From: Lentzea albidocapillata
GTDB lineage: Bacteria > Actinomycetota > Actinomycetes > Mycobacteriales > Pseudonocardiaceae
Assembly (NCBI RefSeq): GCF_000719115.1
Contig: NZ_JOEA01000023.1
Location: 69,981 to 133,980 of the forward strand
Direction of reading: 5' to 3'
DNA length: 64,000 bases
Under the pieces are notes generated by a model. The model ran no database searches. It saw only the letters and a list, made by a program, of their open reading frames with translations, and was not told the DNA's origin. This document shows, piece by piece, positions 59,450-64,000 of this stretch (position 1 is the stretch's first letter; every line of letters begins with the position of its first letter). Position numbers and translations under genes: made by a program.

Positions 59450-60068
59450 GACCGAACCTTCCCCCTGGCCACCATGTCCGACGCACCATGTTTCGCCGAC
59501 CCGAGCCGTGTCGTCCGATCGCCGTACGAATCCCCGATCAACCGGACCACCTGGTCGCGAGTCGGCGGCACCGCCCGCCACCCGATGTGCCGAGGATGCG
59601 GTCGTTCTGGAATACAGGGAGCGCCAATGACGTTGTTGACGCCTTGAAACCGCAGGACACCTGGTTGTGCCGTGCTGATGCCGTACAACTCGCCTTCGCG
59701 GACTGACTGGGCTCGACTACGCGGGTTCCGATCAGACACCAGGGCTCCCACCCCTGCAGACGAGGAGAAGCGCGCCGACGGCGTGTGCTCGACCTCGAAC
59801 AGCCACAACGCGGCGTGCGCGGTCTTATCAAGCAGACAGCGTCCGCCACCGTGAGGGGCACCACGAGTCGTGTCTCGTCTATGAATTGGTGACCATCATG
59901 TTGCGCGCCAGCGTGATTTTGGCGTGGACGCCGGTGTCTCCGCCCGGCCGCGCCTTGAGGCTTGGCCGTGCAGACAGCCTCGAACCAGGCTGTCATGATC
60001 CGCGTCCCATCTCCGGTCCGCATCGTTGCCTTTCGGTAGGTTCGCAGCCGGTCGGCGGCCGTGCGTCG
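59450..60068. other. Gap without an intact gene
   Basis: About 620 bp. The open frames are mostly Arg-rich. A minus frame near 59885-59945 ('GVHAKITLARNMMVTNS', stop) and another near 60010 ('MTAWFEAVCTAKPQ') look like scraps of coding sequence, but no family is recognised. By analogy with intact genomes a SigJ-type gene might once have followed the YCII gene here. Confidence 0.35.
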
Positions 60069-60336
60069 TCAGAGCAGGGCGCGGACCTCGACGCCGCCTC
60101 TGGTGTTGCTCGGATTGCGGCTGGCGATCTCCACCGCGTGGTCGTCGTCGCGGGCCTCGATCACCGCGATGCCAGCCGGCACCTCCCATGTGTCGTGGAA
60201 GGGACTGTTGGAGGGTGGTGGTGCCGCGGGTCAAGCGGCCACGCGCCGTGCCGTACGTAGGCGGCGAGCTCGTCCGGCGGGAAGTTGGCCAGATCCCCGG
60301 CGCCGGGGCGTACATCAGGATCGCGTACCGGGGCAT
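60069..60336 (-). pseudogene. YCII/DGPF-domain protein, frameshifted and shortened
   Basis: From ATG 60336: 'MPRYAILMYAP', then in another frame 'GDLANFPPDELAAYVRHGAW', and finally 'EVPAGIAVIEARDDDHAVEI', 'ASRNPSNTRGGVEVRALL' and a stop at 60069. Start, middle and end are in order but joined by frameshifts, with ~25 residues missing. Intact YCII proteins have about 110-120 residues and the catalytic-looking His-Asp pair, part of which is lost here. Confidence 0.65.
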
Positions 60337-60472
60337 GGTGCTCGCCCCCTGCGGCGTCGTCATCGGCGTCCTCCGTGAGTGAAACAGCTCTCCGGAAGCC
60401 TTCCTGCTGGCAGAGTAATGTCGCATCACGTGTTCACGTGAGTTCGAGGTCCGGTTTGAAGGAGGACCGCGG

Positions 60473-63319
60473 GTGACGAGCACGGCCTTGGTGGGCCGCG
60501 ACCAGGAGTTGGCGGCGGTTCGCGCCGCCTACGAGCGGTCGCGGAGGGACCGGCCGATCACCGTGCTGGTGTTCGGCGAGGCTGGCATCGGCAAAACGCG
60601 CCTGGTGGCCGCCGCGACCGAGTCCTTGACCGGAGACCCGCTGGTGCTGACCGGTGGCTGCCTGGAGCTGGGCGCGGGCGGGCCGCCGTACGTGCCCTTC
60701 GTCGCGATCCTCCGCCAGCTCGTCCAGGATCTCGGCACCGCTGCCAGGGACCTGGCCACCGAGGTGACAACCTGGCTGACGGGCGAGCAGGCAAACCCGC
60801 AGGCGGCCAGCCGCGGCAGTCTGCTGGAGAAGCTGGTCCACCTGTTCGGCCGGATCGCCGCGCGGCGGCCGCTGGTACTGGTCGTCGAGGATCTGCACTG
60901 GGCGGACGTGGCGAGCCGGGAGCTGTTCGTCTATCTGGCCCGCAACCTCGGCTCGTCCGGGGTACTGCTCGTCGGCACGGTCCGCACCGGGGAGCTGGAT
61001 CTCACCCATCCGATGCGCCAGGTAATCGGCGAGCTCGGCAGGCGCCCGGACGTGGTCGAGATCGAGCTCGGTCCGTTGACCAGGTCGCAGGTCGCCGAGC
61101 ACCTGTGTCAGCTGGGCAACACCGCACCCGACCCGGCGACGGTCGCCGAGCTACATGTCCGCGGCGGCGGGAACCCGCTGTTCGTCGAGGCCCTGTGGGA
61201 CGCGGGGGACAGCGCCGCTGACACCCTTAAGGCCCTGTTGCTCCAGCGGGTCGCGCGGCTTCCCGAACCGGCGCGAGAGGTGCTGTCGGTGCTCGCAGTC
61301 ACCGGTTCCGGTGCCGACGACGAGCTGTTTGGCGAGGTCGCGGAGCTGCCGGACCGCGAGCTGGAGTCGGCGCTGCGGGTGCTGGTCGACCGGAGTCAGG
61401 TGACCGTGGTCGGCGACCGCTACGTGATCCGGCACGAACTGATCCGCGAGGCCGTGTACGCCCACCAGCTGCCTGCTCGGCTCAGGCGGTTGCACGCCAG
61501 GTGCGCGACTGTGCTCGCGCGGCGTGCGTCCTGCGACGCGGCCGAGCTCGCCAGGCACTGGTACCTCGCGGGCAACCGGCCTGCGGCCTTGCGTTCGGCA
61601 TTGGCGGCGGCGACGCGATCTCGGGTGCGGTTCGCCTACGACGAGGAGCTACGGCAGCTGGCGCGGGTCGTTGAGCTGTGGCCACTCGTGCCGGATGCGG
61701 CCGAGTGCACGGACACGGACCTGGCCTCGGTGCACGAGCAAGCCACGTTCGCCGCCATGGACGCCGGTGCATCGACGGCCGGCCGTGAGCATGCCGCGGC
61801 CGCGCTAGCGCTGCTGGATGCGGGTGCCGAACCCGCGCGTGCCGCACTCTTGCTCGCCTACCGGGGACTGCACGAGAACCGGACCGACGCGAACGGGCTC
61901 GCCTGCGCGGCTGCCGCCGTCGCACTCGTGCCGCCCGGAGTCGCCGACGACGTCCGGTGCCGGGTGCTCGTGATTTCCGCCACCCTGCATGTGATGGCCG
62001 ACGACCCAGGGCCCGCGCATGCGCACGCCATGGAGGCGGTCGAGTTGGCCCGCAGGCAGGGCGACGACACCAGCTGGTCGAGGGGGCTCGCCTGCCTGGG
62101 GTTGTTCGATGCCTGGGCAGGTGACCTGGATGCGGCACGTGGCCGGTTCGCCGAGGCGACCCGGCTCGCCGCCGCAGCCGACGCGGACGCGGACGCGGAC
62201 GCGGCCATGCTGCAGTGCCACTCCTGGCATTGCGAAGTCCTGCGCACGGCGGGTGACTACGCGGGCGCGGCCGAGGTTGCCCGGCGTGGGCTCGAGCACG
62301 CGGAGCGGGTCGGCCAGGTGCGAGCGCGAGGCACCATCCAGGCCGTCAACCTGGCCGACGCGCTGCTGCCGCTCGGCCGGTGGGACGAGGTTCTCGAGAT
62401 CGCCGACGACGCGCTGTCCCGCCGCCCGGCCCCACTGGTCGCCGCCGGGCTGAACTACATGGTCGCGATGGTCTCCACCGCCCGGGGCGATATCCCGGCC
62501 GCGGCCCAGCGCCTCGACGCGATCGAGTCGGGCATCGAGAGCAGTTCCGACGCAGGCCCGTTCCTGCTGCCGTCCCGGCTGCTGCGCTGCGATCTCGCGC
62601 TCGTCGAGGGCGACCCCGAGCACGCCGACCGTGTACTCGGGGCCATACTCGCCAACGGCCCGGCTCTTGTCGCGGTGGAGTACCGAGGTTTCCAGACCGC
62701 GCTGGTCGGCGCCCGGGTCCAGCGCGCCCGCCGTGCCGCGGCGCCCAGGAATCGCGCGATCGCAACGTCGGTGCGGGCCCGCTGGATGCGGCTGAGGGCG
62801 TTGCTGGACCAACTCGAGGCGCGGACCCCGGAGAACTTGGCGTGCCGGCTGACGTTCGAGGCGACGGCGAGCAACAGGCTTCCCGACTGGGACGCGGCCA
62901 CGAGCGCGTGGCGTGCGCTCGCCGCGCGGTACGAGCTCGCCCAGTGCCTCACTGCGGCCGGAGAAGCCGCACTCGCCGACAGCAACCAGTCCGGTGCGCG
63001 GCTGCGGCTCGCAGAAGCCCACGACATCGCTGCCACGCTGGGCGCGGCCCCGCTGCTGTCCCGGCTGTCAGACCTCGCGCGGCGGGCCCGTCTCACCAAG
63101 CCAGAACCGGCCCCGGTCGGTAACGGGATCGGCCTCACCGCCCGGGAGCTGGACGTGCTGAGGGTACTGGCGCGCGGGCGGACAAACGGCGAGATCGCCA
63201 ACGAGCTGTTCGTCTCGGTGAACACCGTCGGCGCGCACGTGACGCGCATCTACACGAAGCTGTCGGTGAACTCGCGGACAGAGGCCGTGGCAGTGGCCCA
63301 CCGCGTGGGCCTGCTCTGA
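60473..63319 (+). CDS. LAL-type LuxR-family transcriptional regulator
   Basis: 948 residues from GTG 60473 (GAAGGAGG upstream). N-terminal AAA-type ATPase: Walker A 'GEAGIGKT' (35-42) and Walker B 'LVLVVEDLHWAD' (134-145). A long TPR-like helical middle (about 350-860) is followed by a C-terminal LuxR helix-turn-helix, 'LTARELDVLRVLARGRTNGE' to 'SVNTVGAHVTRIYTKLSV', at about 888-935. LAL proteins activate secondary-metabolite or catabolic operons on inducer and ATP binding. No cognate cluster is visible; the 3' side holds IS debris. Confidence 0.93.
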   Translation: MTSTALVGRDQELAAVRAAYERSRRDRPITVLVFGEAGIGKTRLVAAATESLTGDPLVLTGGCLELGAGGPPYVPFVAILRQLVQDLGTAARDLATEVTTWLTGEQANPQAASRGSLLEKLVHLFGRIAARRPLVLVVEDLHWADVASRELFVYLARNLGSSGVLLVGTVRTGELDLTHPMRQVIGELGRRPDVVEIELGPLTRSQVAEHLCQLGNTAPDPATVAELHVRGGGNPLFVEALWDAGDSAADTLKALLLQRVARLPEPAREVLSVLAVTGSGADDELFGEVAELPDRELESALRVLVDRSQVTVVGDRYVIRHELIREAVYAHQLPARLRRLHARCATVLARRASCDAAELARHWYLAGNRPAALRSALAAATRSRVRFAYDEELRQLARVVELWPLVPDAAECTDTDLASVHEQATFAAMDAGASTAGREHAAAALALLDAGAEPARAALLLAYRGLHENRTDANGLACAAAAVALVPPGVADDVRCRVLVISATLHVMADDPGPAHAHAMEAVELARRQGDDTSWSRGLACLGLFDAWAGDLDAARGRFAEATRLAAAADADADADAAMLQCHSWHCEVLRTAGDYAGAAEVARRGLEHAERVGQVRARGTIQAVNLADALLPLGRWDEVLEIADDALSRRPAPLVAAGLNYMVAMVSTARGDIPAAAQRLDAIESGIESSSDAGPFLLPSRLLRCDLALVEGDPEHADRVLGAILANGPALVAVEYRGFQTALVGARVQRARRAAAPRNRAIATSVRARWMRLRALLDQLEARTPENLACRLTFEATASNRLPDWDAATSAWRALAARYELAQCLTAAGEAALADSNQSGARLRLAEAHDIAATLGAAPLLSRLSDLARRARLTKPEPAPVGNGIGLTARELDVLRVLARGRTNGEIANELFVSVNTVGAHVTRIYTKLSVNSRTEAVAVAHRVGLL
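62180..62203 (+). repeat. Four tandem GACGCG hexamers inside the LAL gene
   Basis: Perfect 4x GACGCG coding Asp-Ala repeats (DADADADA) between two TPR-type helices. A multiple of 3, so copy-number change would keep the frame. Confidence 0.85.
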
Positions 63320-63489
63320 TCCGAGACCCTCATCGCCCACATCGGGACACGATTGTCCCGGTCGACCCGGCCACCATGCTGCACCGGCACTGCACCGCCG
63401 GGTTCGCCACTGCCGAGACCACGTTGGGCAGCCAAGTCACGGCTCGAGGCGGTAGATGAGGTTGCCCCCAGGAACCGGACACCGGGGTT

Positions 63490-63791
63490 TCATGCCACGA
63501 GGGCGAGATCTTGACGATAGCTCATGTGGGTTTCGCGGGGCGTCCGGTAGTCGAGTGTCGAATGTAGACGGTCGTGGTTGTAGTAGCCGAGGTAGGCGAA
63601 GACGGCTCGTCGGGCGTCATCTCGGCTGGCCCAGACCTGGGTTCCGATCTCGGTTTTGAGGGTGGCGAAGAACGATTCGGCGACCGCGTTGTCGTAGCAC
63701 GAGCCGACACGCCCCATCGACGGACGGATGCCTGCGGCGTCGAGCGTGCCGCGGAACTCGGCCGAGGTGCACTGACAGCCCCACTCCGACA
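63490..63791 (-). mobile_element. IS3-family OrfB, C-terminal fragment
   Basis: The minus frame reads 'TSAEFRGTLDAAGIRPSMGR', 'SCYDNAVAESFFATLKTEIG' (the catalytic Glu) and 'YNHDRLHSTLDYRTPRETHM' to a stop at 63490. The upstream catalytic Asp segments are missing: homology breaks at ~63790, right where another IS end begins. It appears to be an older IS interrupted by the element at the window edge. Confidence 0.75.
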
Positions 63792-63853
63792 GAGGCTGTC
63801 AGTACACCTCTGGGGTTGCCCCGTTTTGACGGACAGGGGTTGATGAGGTGTGA

Positions 63854-64000
63854 TCACGCTACCTGATCGACTGGCTGATGTCGGTTAGCTTCGTAGGTGG
63901 TGGGGCTGAGGTAGGCGAGGCTGGAGTGCCTGCGGCGGGTGTTGTACCAGCCCTCGATGTATTCGAAGATTGCCTTGTGTGCCTTGGCCTTCGTGGGCCA
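63854..64000 (-). CDS. IS3-family transposase OrfB, 3' end (runs off the window)
   Basis: The last 48 codons of an OrfB: 'KAKAHKAIFEYIEGWYNTRR', 'RHSSLAYLSPTTYEANRHQP', stop at 63854. The sequence TTGCCCCGTTTTGACGGACA at 63815-63834 just beyond it looks like the terminal inverted repeat of IS3-group elements, ending close to 63810. It is of a different subgroup from the 53.8-kb OrfB. Confidence 0.75.
   Translation of the reverse strand, partial: WPTKAKAHKAIFEYIEGWYNTRRRHSSLAYLSPTTYEANRHQPVDQVA

Noticed and set aside
59446..60023. Two overlapping minus frames of 120-160 codons
   Set aside because: Mixed composition, no start context, no domain; treated as part of a gene-free gap.
61805..63022. 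Minus-strand open frame of about 405 codons
   Set aside because: Antisense shadow of the LAL regulator; composition follows the codon structure of the plus gene.
1..64000. DosR/DevR-type palindromes expected for universal stress and hemerythrin genes
   Set aside because: No good match to GGGAC-type DevR boxes was found by eye upstream of these genes.
1..64000. CRISPR arrays, rRNA genes, riboswitches
   Set aside because: No regularly spaced repeats, no rRNA-like sequence and no conserved riboswitch cores seen.

Overview
The window looks like the chromosome of a high-GC filamentous actinomycete. Codons are strongly G/C in third position, start codons are often GTG, AGGAGG-type ribosome binding sites are common, and 4-nt ATGA/GTGA overlaps link many genes. 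Family content (AfsR-type and LuxR-LAL regulators, SPW-repeat proteins, DUF6355, Wadjet type II, a Cse-like two-component system) fits Pseudonocardiaceae. The genus call is inference.

Region 1, about 1-30,000, is a stress/redox/envelope neighbourhood. It holds an acyl-CoA oxidase start, hemerythrin, a TrkA-N protein, DUF4142, a response regulator/histidine kinase/lipoprotein operon, an SRPBCC protein, five SPW-type membrane proteins, an HtrA-like lipoprotein protease, DUF2231, an M50 protease with CBS domains, an LpqE-like lipoprotein, an AI-2E family protein, an OB-fold/SnoaL lipoprotein, MarR, a TPP-dependent oxidase, a four-helix Cys-rich copper protein, two universal stress proteins, a CPBP protease, a POT transporter and a STAS protein. 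Two things stand out. First, the exact 10-mer GCAACATTTG occurs four times, each 70-110 bp from a start codon. Second, many genes are decayed in a particular way: start and end survive while the middle is missing (MarR copy, FAD oxidase, SDR, enolase-superfamily enzyme, DUF3040 and others).

Region 2, about 30,000-33,900, carries an intact CPA1-type antiporter, a broken second antiporter, and an AbiEii-like nucleotidyltransferase fused to the tail of a decayed transposase.

Region 3, about 32,400-53,320, reads as a defence island. It has a membrane-spanning P-loop (NACHT-like) NTPase with a small three-helix membrane partner, a second NACHT protein with a helical N-terminal domain, transposase debris on both sides of these, a complete four-gene Wadjet operon (jetA-jetB-jetC-jetD, minus strand, every junction overlapping by 4 nt), and a divergent PIN-like nuclease gene. 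It ends at a fragment of the 3' half of a tRNA-Val(CAC) gene, which looks like the attR scar of an integrated element.

Region 4, about 53,300-64,000, has an IS3 element (orfA/orfB), a truncated protein behind it, two small secreted Cys-containing proteins, remnants of a SigJ-like sigma factor and of a YCII protein, a beta-carbonic anhydrase lacking its first zinc-ligand segment, an AfsR-type regulator cut off next to an IS21 fragment, a full LAL-type LuxR regulator, and two IS3 transposase pieces at the right edge.
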